64,000 nucleotides of DNA, taken from contig CM066994.1 in assembly GCA_033977485.1 (NCBI GenBank), forward strand, positions 84,444,871 through 84,508,870, in the 5' to 3' direction. The position numbers and the translations under genes are program-made. The number at the start of each line of letters is the position of its first letter. The stretch's first letter is position 1. The notes beneath the pieces were generated by a model. That model was not told the DNA's origin. It saw only the letters and a program-made list of their open reading frames with translations, and ran no database searches. The stretch is from Hydrangea macrophylla. Its lineage: Eukaryota; Streptophyta; Magnoliopsida; Cornales; Hydrangeaceae. Positions 35,054 to 46,656 of the stretch are shown here, in pieces.

Positions 35054-36400
35054 GTCTGGTGACTCTGCCTGGGGATTTGGAACTTGAAACTGCGGTTTCT
35101 TGTTCTGTGTGGGTTTGACTAGCCCTATATCTTTGTTATTATTTAATTAACGTGTTCTTTTTGACATTTTTTTCACTTCCATGGTTACAACCGCGACTGC
35201 ATGAGATTATTGCCTTGGAGGTTTTGGGGAAGGAAACTCCCCATCTGCTGAGCAACTTTGATAGCATGTGGTCACCGTTAGCCTCATACTGTACACAATA
35301 TATAGAGCTCTCTGAGCTTGCTAAAGGACCCTTTTTGAGACTAAAACCCAGCCTTTGCATATAATTTCTATAGAACCTTTCAAATAGGATCTTTAATTTT
35401 CATCTTTGATTAGGAATGTAATGAATTACTTATAATTGCCCATGAGGGAATATGTGGATGGTGAAGATGCCTACGCAAATTCATCATCAAACCTTGTATG
35501 GATAGATTTCTCTAGAGTAGTATGATGCTCACCCAAACATTTGATTATTATCCAAGGACCATTTTTGAAAAACTTTTGAAAACCAGTTTTGAAAAGTTGA
35601 AAACTATTGAAAACCTTCTTTTGAAAGCACCCCTTGGGAAATTTTTAGAATTTTTTAAAACCATTTTGAAAACCCCCAAGCTTTTGAAAATTTTGAAATC
35701 ATCAGTTTTGAAAAATCCATTTTACTAAATTATGCATGGTATTGATTACTATTTTGAAAATTTGCCTTAAATTTTGAAAAGATCCAAATCTCCTCATCTT
35801 TGGAAAATTGCAAATTTGAACTCTGAACTATCGATAGCTTAAAATTCATTTTTGAAAATTCGCCGAGTCACCCTCCAGATTTAAGATTTTTTTCCAAAAT
35901 TACCCTTCTTTGAAAATCTAAGCCATCACATGATTATTTCAAAATCCCAAGTCCTTGGATAAATGATTAAGTTAGCAGGATGAGTCAGCATACTCAAGGG
36001 ATCTTACTTGCCTCTGTGTTGAAATGCTAAGCTAGATTAGGGATTGCATTTCATTCTAGATTAGGATTGCATCTGTATGCATTTGCATACACAAGCATTG
36101 CATACGTCTCACAAGTGCGACACCGTTACTACGTCCTAATGAACTCCTAAGAAGAAGGAAATTGCGTTGAAAATTCTATAAAAAGAATGTTTTCACTCTT
36201 TACTTTAGAAAAAGCTTTTGAAAATCAAAAGCGGGTATCTTCAAAAACTCAAGAATGATTTTTGACAGAAAACATTTTGAAAATATCACTCTCTTATAAA
36301 ATTGATTCTTTTGTAAAGAAAATTCTTTAGAACACTAATTCTTGATTCTCCAAATTAAAGCAATATAAACAATTGAACATAAGAAGCATATTCCCTCCAC
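35054..36400 (+). other. Tat copy C primer-binding site and leader
   Basis: GTCTGGTGACTCTGCCTGGG at 35054-35073 follows the LTR end. The leader to about 36400 mirrors copy B. It carries a dense run of TTTTGAAAA-type words at 35560-35900 and 36180-36330. No ORF is conserved. Confidence 0.72.
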
Positions 36401-36731
36401 ATGGGGCAGAGCTCCAAATAGCACGGTGAGAATAGAGTTTGGGGAAAAATCAGTTGAACCAGTCAGGATTGAGAAGATAATATAGGAAGAAGAAATGGAA
36501 GCCAGAATGACTGCTATGCAAGCTGCTTTGGATCATAACAGAGATTAGAGCAGGGATCAATGTTCTATCATAATGGGTATGATGGAAAGGTTAACCAACC
36601 CGCCTCCGTCACCTCATCCCGAAGAAGAATGGTTTAGGGACTTGTGTTGGATCAAGAGAGACCAAGGACAAGATAGCTAAGATTGACAAGTCAGAATACT
36701 GTTATGAGAAAGAGCAAAGAGGTGGATACGT
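36401..36731 (+). pseudogene. Tat copy C gag N-terminus (fragment)
   Basis: In shifting frames: an RIEFGEKSVEPVRIEKII block (36425-36480), then EEEMEARMTAMQAALDHNRD and MGMMERLTNPPPSPHPEEEW (to about 36640). It matches copy B gag (17850-17587). It is cut at 36731 by a chromovirus-like LTR. Confidence 0.65.
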
Positions 36732-39077
36732 TGTCACACCCCAACCCACCTCGGGCGGATTAGGACACGTGTAACAATGACCACATGCCAAATCACCCTT
36801 AATTTACTAAGAGAACACAATTTAGACCTCATAAAATAGCCTTAGTGACACAAAACAGTCACAAGGGAAAAATTGTTATTAAATAAGTATATCCAAATTT
36901 TACATCAAAAGAAAGGTCTTTGAGTCCCGGTTGCAACGCAAAAAATAGCATGCAAATCCGAGTTATGTAGAAGGAGATATGCTAGTTTCCGTAAAAGTTA
37001 GCAGCTGCCAGAAACAGGGGCGGATCGATCCGCCCTTTAAATCTGGATCGATCCGGTTTGCTAAATTCTAGCAGAGAGTTCTCGAAAAGGGGTTGATCGA
37101 TCCCCCTTTAACACTGGATGATCCGGCTTTCCCAGAACTGCTCCCAGCTGATAAAAACAACATACTTTCATGTCCAAAACATTTCCAAATCAAATCAAAC
37201 TTGATGGAAACATTAAAAACCATCGTAGAAACATTTCCAAGTGCATAAAACATTTGTGCAACATATGTAAATGTGAAATAACAATGAAACACACACAAAT
37301 CTCTCACATAAATCAAAGTTTTACATCAAAATCCACATTTCTCTCATCATGCTCATGATCATTTAACCTAGGAAGAGCCAAGTTAAATTTACAAATAAAA
37401 GACTTTTTCCAACTTGTTTAAGTTTCCTCCCAACCTTGTACAACTTGTGACTAATAAAAATCACCCCATAACATAGGGCATAGCTAACATCAACCCAATC
37501 ATTCAAGATTCAAGTCCTCCAAAATACAAGGTGATCCCAATACTTTCAAAACACAAGTTATTTATAACCTATGAATTACAAGGATTACAATGATAAAACA
37601 TCCCTACAAATGAACATATCAACACAACTTGCAACTTCCACACCCAAACCCGTCGCGTGGATCATAACCTCACCTCCTCCCGAGCCATACCAACGATGGT
37701 TATTCATAACCACAACAGAAAATATATATTTGTTTAAGCTTTCACTTAGTGAGGGAACTAATCATGCTATTGGAATGTTCAATATGAAAGTGCAACAATC
37801 ATTATGAACAACAAATTGATCTCCGGAAAGTTAAGTCATTCCAGCCGCCATCCTCATGTCCTTCTCACCCCAGATCTTTCTCACTTTTGACCCATATAGC
37901 GCAACACACACTCTCTTGTGACCCTGAAGGCGTCATCGGCATTTCATTATGGTCATCACCATGTCCTACTCATTGAGAACTTCATATCCCTTACATATGG
38001 GACCTATAAATGGTGACCATTACTTGACTTCCCTTTAATCCACATAAGCTTATAAGCAGCTTTGCATATAAGCATAACAAATTTACATACTTGACATGCT
38101 TTCTACCCAAATACATCAATGTACATGTACATAAGAAAGAGTTAAGCATCGACTAACAACAATTACCACATAAAAATAACTAAATATCCAATTTCGGGAT
38201 TAGAGCACTCACCTCTTTGATTGATACATAATTAAGCTCCTAAAACCCCGATTCAAGCTAGAACCAAACCCAATTCTTACACTAGAGTAATCCTACATAA
38301 TTTTGGTACAACAAAACATCGTCTATCAAGAACGGTTGCCAAAAAATTGTTGCTGAAAATGAAAACAAATTACGTGCATGTGATCCTCTTACCTCTATGA
38401 GTCAAAAAATGGTCTCGGATTGAAAATCCGGCGTCGAACGGCGAAGGAACGGCAAGAAACGTTGTCGAGGAACAGCATCGTCTTCGTCGAAGCTCTCGGC
38501 TCACTCTCCGACACAAAACCCAGCTGTGTTTTACAAGTGAGAGACACTTGTGCACACATGCATATGTGTTAACATAACTTTCCTTTATTCCCATTTACCT
38601 CTCCCAACTTTCTTTAAGTTTTGTTATGAAACCCCCAAGTTAATTACATTAACTACCCACATTTTCTAAATGGAATTAATCTAAGTCCCGCTTGGGTCCC
38701 AAACGTGGTCCCACATAAATTATGAGGTTGTTATTTAACATACCAATTATGAATCATTTTCAAATACGTCCTTACATGGGTACCCAAATTGGTCCCCTTA
38801 ACCTATCATAAGACCTAATAATATCTCTAAGCATTTCAACAAGTACCCATATAAATATATAATGACATTAGAATGTAATTATTTTAACTAGACCCTCATT
38901 GGGCCCCACTTTTATACCAGTCCTGCCTTTTCACAGGACTTTCATCCGTGCCCGTATTTGAGTACCTTTTCACATGTGGGTTCATAACCCCACCTTAAAT
39001 CATCTCATGCATTAATTATCTTTAATTAACACATACTAATATCAAATTAATCTTCTCCTCCAGGTACGGGTGTTACA
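36732..39077 (-). mobile_element. Chromovirus-like (Del/Tekay type) LTR, minus strand
   Basis: On the minus strand it runs TGTAACACCCGTACC (39077) to GGGGTGTGACA (36732). On its upstream (right) side lies a polypurine tract (AAAAGGGAGGGAGAAA on the minus strand, 39078-39095), so it is a 3' LTR with internal DNA to the right, not a solo LTR. GGATCGATCC-type palindromes are at 37018-37130. Length is 2346 bp. It interrupts Tat copy C gag. Confidence 0.72.
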
Positions 39078-40659
39078 TTTCTCCCTCCCTTTTAAGAAGT
39101 TTGTCCCTAAACTTTTCTCATCTTGAAATATCCATAAACATACATCTCCATCCCAACTTCTAATAGTACATAAGCATTGTCTTGATTTAATCTCAACAAT
39201 TACCACTATAACACGAACGCTTGAAACACATCACACTTCTTTAGTTGTTTTGATTGCAACTTTTGTGGGTAAGTTACCGGTTACCAGTTCATATCCCTTT
39301 CAACTCTCCAAACAATCCCATAAATTTGATTTGCAACCTTATTCTTTTTTTTTAAATCTTATTACTTACCACAGATAGTACTGTTAGGATTAATTCTTTT
39401 CCCATTATAGATACCCTTCTTCAATGATTCTGAAAATAGAATTCAACTACCTGTAATACATTTTTCTTCCCTCATTCACCGACTTATGGTAACTTGTTCT
39501 ACTATCACTTAATTTCATTCCCATTGCTTCTTGCAAAATGTCAAGATTTCAATACATTTAAATACGTCATTCTAGAATGGTAAGTATCAATTTCTACCCA
39601 ATCTCACAATTTCCTTGACATATAATTCAATTAACCCTTGTAAATTCGCAGCTTCAACCAATAACCACTTATTGACCCAGTCATCCTATTCACAATCGTT
39701 CACATATTGATAACTCAATCCCGATAACTTTAACAAGCCCATCACACAATTTATCACAACACATGTTCTTTTTTATTGGTCATCAATATCATTTACAATA
39801 ACCCCTCGCTACTTTGCCTTACTTTTCTCAATATACAACGCATCATATAGAATGCTTTACAATTCCATCTAGAGCATTCGCCACTGTATCTTAAATTTTA
39901 ATTAATAGTACCCAGATTTCAAATCAATCTTCAAGAAGACTTGTACCCCTTGTAACTGATTATCAAGTCATCATATATAGCAAAAATGCGATCAATACCA
40001 TTCCATACTCAATCATTAACAACTTCTTCTCCACAATCTCATTTACGACTTCATCCCTTTTTGTAGCAAATAAACGACATGAATTCTTAGGCCAACCTCT
40101 TATAATCTGATACAATATTTTCTATTGATTTTGCACTACGACCATCTATTCCTTTCACAATTTCCAGAGTAATTTCAGCTTCTAGCAATTCTGAATCTCC
40201 ACCAGCTCATATCGAATAATCAAAGCATATACTATCTTTCCATCTTCAATCACTAACTGGTAGCTTCAACAACCACTTGAGTATGCTTGTCTATGTTATG
40301 TTTTCATATCGTTGCTTATCATGAATTCCAATATTTCTTTTACCACGTAATCAATTTTACATAAATCATATTTTGGATCCCAATAGTCCTTATTAACTCC
40401 TTACTCATAGAAATATCTCTGCCTATTCCAAACCTTACATCAAATAGTATTCCCATCAGGTTTCAATCTTTTATAAAGCACAAGTAATATTTTCAATGCC
40501 ATATAGCCCAATCCCTGACATTATACGTCATCCGAACTAGTACATTTCCTAATGTTAATCAATCTAGTTAAGGGCTTTTTCTTCTCAAATCAATTCTTTA
40601 ACTCCCAAAAACATTCATACGTACTCCGAATCACCAACCGAACATGTTCTGTAATTCTA
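39078..40659 (-). other. Decayed internal DNA next to the chromovirus-like LTR
   Basis: The polypurine tract is at the left edge. The rest is AT-rich, has no reading frame above about 60 codons and no recognisable pol motif. It is probably mutated internal sequence of the same element. The junction with the following Athila segment is not resolved. Confidence 0.4.
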
Positions 40660-41880
40660 AATATTATCAACCTCTAGTCCTTTTCTTTTCTCAAATCAAA
40701 CACTATTACTGGGATGACTCGCTTCTTTTTAAACACTATTCTGATCAAATTATACGACATTGTGTTCCGAAGAGTGAGTTTAATTCTATTTTGAACTTTT
40801 ATCACTCTTTAGAATGCAGAGGTCACTTTGGAGGCCGTCGTACGGCCGCTAAAGTCCTTCAAAGTGGGTTATATTGGCCAACCCTATTTAAAGATGCACA
40901 TGAATTCTATCAAAACTGCGTGTGTTGCCAATAAACAGGTATCATGTCACGTCGTGATGCGATGCCCCTAATCCCAATCCTTATTATTGAAATATTCGAT
41001 GTGTCGGGCAGTGACTTTATGGGTCCGTTTCTGTCATCTTTTGGGTTTAAATACATTTTAGTCGCGATCAACTATATGTCTAAGTGGGTGGAAGCAGTTG
41101 CGACAAAAATGAACGACCACAAAGTCGTGGTTCAATTTATAAAAGATAACATATTTTATCGTTTTGGCACACCACGAGCGATTATAAGTGACGGGGAAAA
41201 ATATTTCTGTAATCGTCACTTTGAGCCGCTCGTCTGAAAATATTCTGTCACCCATAAAGTAGGAACTGCGTACCATCCGCAAACCCAAGCCCAAGTAGAA
41301 GTCTCAAATCCGGAAGTGAAAAGTATATTGGAAAAATCGGTTCGTCCAGATAACAAGGATTGGTCGCAACGACTAAGCGATGCGCTTTGGGCATACCGAA
41401 CAGCGTGTAAAACTCGTATAGGAATGTCTCATTACCGACTAGTCTTTAGAAAAGTGTGCCACCTACCTGTAGAACTGGAACATAGATCTTACTGGGCTGT
41501 ACAATCGCTTAACCAAGATATAAGGGCAGCAGGGTGCCATCGAAAACTTCAATTACAAGAACATGAAGAATTGAGAAAAAAGGCATATGAGAATGCAAGA
41601 ATCTATAAGGAACGTTCAAAAGCCTTTCATGACAAAATGATCGTAAGAAAGAATTTCGAGGTTAGATAACGTGTCTAGTTATTCAATTCAAAATTAAGGT
41701 TGTTCCCTGGAAAGTTAGGTTCCCGTTGGGATGGTCCATTTATAATAACGCAAGTGTTTCCACATTGATCAATAGAAATTCAAGATACAAACGGCGGAAC
41801 ACCTTTTACGGTAAACGGTCAACGGTTTAAGCCGTACCAGTCTGATGAGACAGATGAAAGAGAGATAGAACAATAGATTT
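40660..41880 (+). pseudogene. Athila-type integrase (plus strand)
   Basis: Zinc-binding part: FYHSLECRGHFGGRRTAAKV with CVCCQ (40800-40932), keeping His-His-Cys-Cys. Core: GSDFMGPFLSSFGFKYILVA (first Asp), AIISDGEKYFCNRHF (second Asp) and [17 protein letters not shown] (Glu). C-terminal: [38 protein letters not shown], then GSRWDGPFI and NGQRFKPYQS near 41730-41845. Stops occur near 40932, 41236 and 41668. RT and everything upstream are missing. Confidence 0.87.
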
Positions 41881-42057
41881 GGGAGATCCAATTTATTTCA
41901 ACTTAGCGCTTCTTGGGAGGCAACCCAAGCTCTTGTTAGAATTTTCTTTAGTTTTATTCAATTTTTAGGAGTTTTTCTGCCAATGTCTAACTTTTGAAGA
42001 CCCAAAAAGAGAGAAAATTATTTATTTCAACCCTTTTACAAGAAAACAAAAGAGAAA
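41881..42057 (+). other. Athila pol 3' spacer
   Basis: Contains CTTCTTGGGAGGCAACCCAA (41910-41929), a stretch I associate with sequence just after pol in Athila elements. No gene is seen. Confidence 0.5.
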
Positions 42058-42480
42058 AATGATAAACGCAAAATCGCGCGCGCGGCCCGCAGGCGTGAAA
42101 AGTCGCTCGCGCGATCCGTTGGCGCGAGCAGGCCCCTTAGACAAATTTTTTTAAAATTTTTTAAAACCAGGTTCTGCTCAACCTCGCGCCTTGGATCGCT
42201 CGAGCGAATTCCTCGCTAGACCGGTCCACTCGCGGGAATTTGGGATTTAGGAAAAAGTTTCACATTTTATTGTGATAAAGACATTGCTTCATCTCGCACC
42301 TTGGATTGCTAGAGCGAGTCATTCGCTGGAACGGCCCGCTCGCATGATATTTTTCCTTAGAAAAAAAAATTTCCATCCACAAATACAAGTCTCTACTTCT
42401 CCTCGCGGAGGGATCCGTACAAGCGAAGCTCTCTCGCGCGATCTCCTCGCGCGAGGTCCTCTTTAGTATATATATAGGGC
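42058..42480 (+). promoter_or_regulatory. GC-palindrome cluster and TATA box inside Athila
   Basis: Repeated CGCTCGCGCGA/CGCGCGAG-type words at 42073-42130, 42190-42230, 42300-42345 and 42420-42453 lead into TATATATATA at 42467-42476. A CT-rich stretch follows. This is the layout seen in the U3 of the LTRs of this window, but here it lies between integrase and the env-position ORF, so I infer an internal promoter. Confidence 0.5.
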
Positions 42481-42738
42481 TGAGCCCTAATCCTTTTCAG
42501 AATCAAACTCTCTTCTCTCTCTTCATCTTCTTCTCTCTCTCTCTCTCACAATTCTCTCTCTCTCTCTCATAGATCTCTCGTCTCCTTCCCTTCCAACCCA
42601 TAAACACCACATCATCACAACCACCACGAGCCACCGCCGGACAACCGTAACCAACCGTCGTCGCTAAATTGCCATCGCTGCCGCCGCCATAACCACAAAT
42701 TGCGGCCAATCTTTTTCACCACCCCTCTCTCACTACAG
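42481..42738 (+). other. Putative 5' untranslated exon with (CT)n
   Basis: CT microsatellite at 42508-42570, then C-rich sequence, ending in CACTACAG followed by GTATAT, a good 5' splice site at 42738/42739. Minus-strand ORFs here are low-complexity shadows. Confidence 0.4.
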
Positions 42739-44610
42739 GTATATACATTACACATATCTATATATATGCATAAATACATTCAGATATCCATTTTGTTGGG
42801 TGTATATACATAAACACTCATTAATCATACCTAGGTTTAACTGATTGGGGTACTTTATGGATCTACTTATGTAGGTACATATGTAGATACATATATATAT
42901 ACAATTATATAACTATAGATGTCAATACATCATCGGATGGAATCAGGTGTATCACCTAACCCTAGCCTCTGATTCGGATCAGTTTTGGGGGTAAAATTTA
43001 GGGTTCTTAGAAACCCTAAACTCAACTCACACATTGTGTGTATCTATATCTATATCTCTAATATATACACACACTGTGTAGGTTTATGGTTTATGATTTT
43101 GGGTAAGTTTTCTCTGAATCCACACATAGATATACATATATATATAGATACTGATTTTGATATAAATATATATAGACTGCTATACACACAGATTGAGACA
43201 CACACAACCCTAACCCCTAATTTGGATACCATTAATAGCATTTAGGTTTCTAAATTAGGGCTTTGATGTATACATCTATACATGTATGTTTTCATTCAGA
43301 TCTTCACACACACATAGACCCACACTTTTGATACACTTGTAAATTTTCAATATATGAACCAAACCCTAATTTCATACCATATATATGTATGTTCGTATGC
43401 AGAATTGAATCAACATACATACAAACAGATTCGTTTTTGGGTTTTGTGAATTCGGAAATTTCTGGATTTGTATCTATATTCAGATGTTTGTGTACACATT
43501 TGCTCACCTACTTATATAGATTTATGGACAAATCAATTCCCACATACACAAACCCTAACCCTATTTAGTGTTTCATTAATTCTCACTACGTTTTACATAC
43601 ATGTAAGGGTAATTGACGAATTTAAATCTTGGATCCTTAAACCCCTACGTTGAATACTATCTTTTCCTTGTTTGATTACAATGTGGGGTTTTATTTTTCT
43701 ATACACGTCTTCGTGGATATATCTACATAGAGTAACATATAAATCAAACATTAATGATCTGCCCAATATGCTTTGTATAAAGATATACTTCTATATTTAG
43801 ATACGATTTACATGCTAATAGAGTTACTCAGAAAATTTTGGCCCTAACCTAATTATTGATTACATTATTAAGTACATTATTGAATAATACACAATGATTT
43901 AAAACCTTGACTTTATCCCACATTTGTTAGGATGTAGTCTGTATCATTCTGTGAGAACTAGTGCACGACATTGGAATTCACACATAAGTGGTATATTTTG
44001 ACATCGAACTTGAGTATTCGAATTCTGTAATACAAACTTGTGAATTTCATATCGGCACTTAAATAAATTAGTCAGCAGGAATAATACATTATGTTATTGC
44101 TAAACCTAAGACTCTAGACGATCTTGAACCAATGTACAATTTTTAGTTTAAAGTCATTAGATGCTTGCGCTCGGTATTGCAATCTCATAAGTATGGAGTC
44201 CCTAATATTCCTGAGGACGTTAAAATCAGAATCGAACCTAAAAGCATTGTCAAATCTATTTAGGAATGGAATTCAATTGTTGAAAATTCTTTAATACGAC
44301 TTTCCCTTTACCTTTGTAAAGTTTAAAGTAGCATTAACGTACAACAAACTAGTAAATATCACATGGGCATCTCGCCTAACTGTGTCGGCAACTGTGTTAC
44401 TATCATCTGTTTATTTATTTACATTGATCACGAACAAGCGGCAAGTACCCCGTGACTTGCTGCAATGTGTGTGCCCTTATCAGGACAGTGAGTGGGAAAG
44501 GGGCAGTCTATTCTCACAGTTGCTGGGTGTTCCCCCGTGAACCCTAATATTATTTCAACTGTTGAATATTCAGTGATTGTGTCCCTTGCTGGGAATTACT
44601 TTCATTGCAG
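42739..44610 (+). other. Putative intron upstream of the env-position ORF
   Basis: A 1.87-kb AT-rich stretch without coding signal and with (TA)n-rich parts at 42740-43200. It is bounded by CAG|GTATATAC and TTTCATTGCAG|GTGACC. The intron is inferred; no transcript evidence was available. Confidence 0.38.
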
Positions 44611-44729
44611 GTGACCCTTCCCTTTGTCCCTCGACCCCCTTTTTCTCTTTTCTTTCCTGGGCAAATTCAAAATTTAAAGCCCGAATTTTCTAATTTTTTT
44701 AGAAAATTTCTTACACACCTTTGTAAACA

Positions 44730-45995
44730 GTGACTAAAAGACCAGTAAAATCCTCCTCATCCTCCCACCCCCTCAAAAGAAAACAAAAAGAAAAGAAAAA
44801 TAAACCCCACCGCCCCCTCCACCTGACGACCCAAACCCAAACGAACTCGGCCCTAAATACACCAACCGTGGCCTAAACTATGAGGCCGCTATCGACGTTG
44901 ACTACTTCGCGTCAGATAAGGATACCAAGTGGGGCCACAACACCTTAACCACCTAAAATTTGGCCCCACAGCTCTATTTCATAAATGCCAACCTAATTAG
45001 CTACCTACGCCTAGTCCGTCTATTTTACCAAAACCTTAGATACCATAAACAATCTCTTAGCCAACATGCCTATCTGTCCATAATCATAGACAGCCGTGGC
45101 ATCACCCTAAACCCTGACAATATCGCCAATGCCCTCCAGACCCCCTCTCATTACTACGAAGTGCCTAAACTCAATGTCCTAAATGAAGCCCACTCCTTTA
45201 TCCACATTATCCAAGACATGTGTGGTGGTCGGTCTTGTTCGGGGCAATCTTTACGCCGATCTCATATGCCCCAACAGATGTGGTTTGTCGACCATGTCTT
45301 CAAACACAACCTGTACCCCCTGGTCACGAGCAAGAGCGGACCAAGGAAATCCACCATGCCCTCTACTTAGTTTACCACAGAGACTAGTTTCATCCAGGCC
45401 TCATGATTATGGAGGGTATACGTCTCACCAGCCAGACCATTGACCACTCTGCCAACTCTAAGCTCCTACTACCTTATCCTTGCATCATCACCGCTATCCT
45501 CCAGGCCAAGGCCTTTCCTTTACCTACCGACGAGCCCATAGATGGACGTATCCCAGAGTTCGCTTTTGCTGATTGGAATTTGAGCCTAGATCACCTTTAT
45601 TTAGAGGTTAGGAGGGCCCGTGAGTAGGCCTAGGCACGTCGAGAGCAGGCAGCACAGCGTCCACCTCAGCCGGAGGACACCCTTTATATATGGACTTATG
45701 GGGACATTTGTGCATTCTGCGGGGAGTCCCTTAGGCTACAGTCCTACATGCGTTCATATTTCCAGCAGGCCCATCCGGATCAGTTGGATGACATTCTAGC
45801 TCAGGGTGAGGTTGTTTACCAGTCCGCTTTTCTGTGACCGAAGCAGCAGGTGGGTAGGGAGCAGGGTGAGGTACCAGGTGAGGAGGACTAGACTAGAGAC
45901 GATGGAAATGATGAAGGAGACGGGAGTGACGGAGATGGTGATGGTGCTGGTACTACAGGGTCGGAGATTGTATTGGTGGAGGCTGAGGATGATTG
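44730..45995 (+). pseudogene. Athila env-position ORF, plant transposon-protein (Transposase_32-like) domain
   Basis: A start-like TKRPVKSSSSSHPLKRKQKE (basic, possible nuclear signal) follows GTG at 44730, where an ATG is expected. The core reads RGLNYEAAIDVDYFASDKDT, APQLYFINANLISYLRLVRL and SIIIDSRGITLNPDNIANAL. Beyond a frame change, EGIRLTSQTIDHSANSKLLL and IPEFAFADWNLSLDHLYLEV follow. The tail (45820-45995) is acidic. Frameshifts (about 44800, 45370) and stops (44957, 45627 and others) inactivate it. The family name is from memory of this domain; function unknown. Confidence 0.6.
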
Positions 45996-46656
45996 ATGTG
46001 GGTTGGGTATTATACAAAAATTTGTTTTTGTTTTCTTGTATTTGGTTGGATGGGATTTAGACAGTTCAGACATTCGGCATGTATAATATTTTATTGTTCC
46101 AATTTTTTTTATTTTCCGTTCCTTCTGATTATTATTAGGATTATGATGTACCTGGCTTCGACCTGCCTAGTTTATTGTCTGTCTTTCTTTTCATTTTCAT
46201 CATTTGGGTCTGTAATCAATATTAGTTCTGCACTTTTTACTTTCTCTTTTGTGATTTAGTTATATTTTTGAAATGTATATTAGTCGCACTGTTCACTTTC
46301 CTACTTATTGATTATGTATCCACGTGAATAGTTAGTTATATGATGCTTTAAACTTTTCACTTATGCAGTTGTCGTACAAATTGTTCATACAAATACAGTA
46401 CAGGAATCTGTTAGGTTCAGGTTTTGGGGAAATTATGTCAAAATTTTCATTATACTTCAATACTAAATTGCTTAAGTTAAACTATAATTCATTCCTGGTA
46501 TACAGTCTTATAATCAATACCGAGAATTTTGTTTCTTATTTTAATAATCAAACTAATAAAGTTTCAGTTGTGACTTATTTTTGGTTTCAAGATTATAGCT
46601 TCCATATTTTAATATAGCCTACCTTGATCCTCATATCTCATTAGCATCCCCTCACT
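45996..46656 (+). other. AT-rich spacer between two env-position ORFs
   Basis: No conserved frame. Short hydrophobic ORFs (46010-46260, 46363-46617) look like AT-rich chance frames. It may contain an intron, but no clear site pair was chosen. Confidence 0.35.

Noticed and set aside
36732..39077. Solo LTR interpretation
   Set aside because: A polypurine tract adjoins the right border and the 5 bases on each side (TACGT and TTTCT) differ, so it is better read as a 3' LTR of a decayed element.
42503..42709. Minus-strand ORF with Arg/Glu-rich protein across the CT repeat
   Set aside because: It is the antisense reading of a (CT)n microsatellite and C-rich leader; composition is explained by the repeat.
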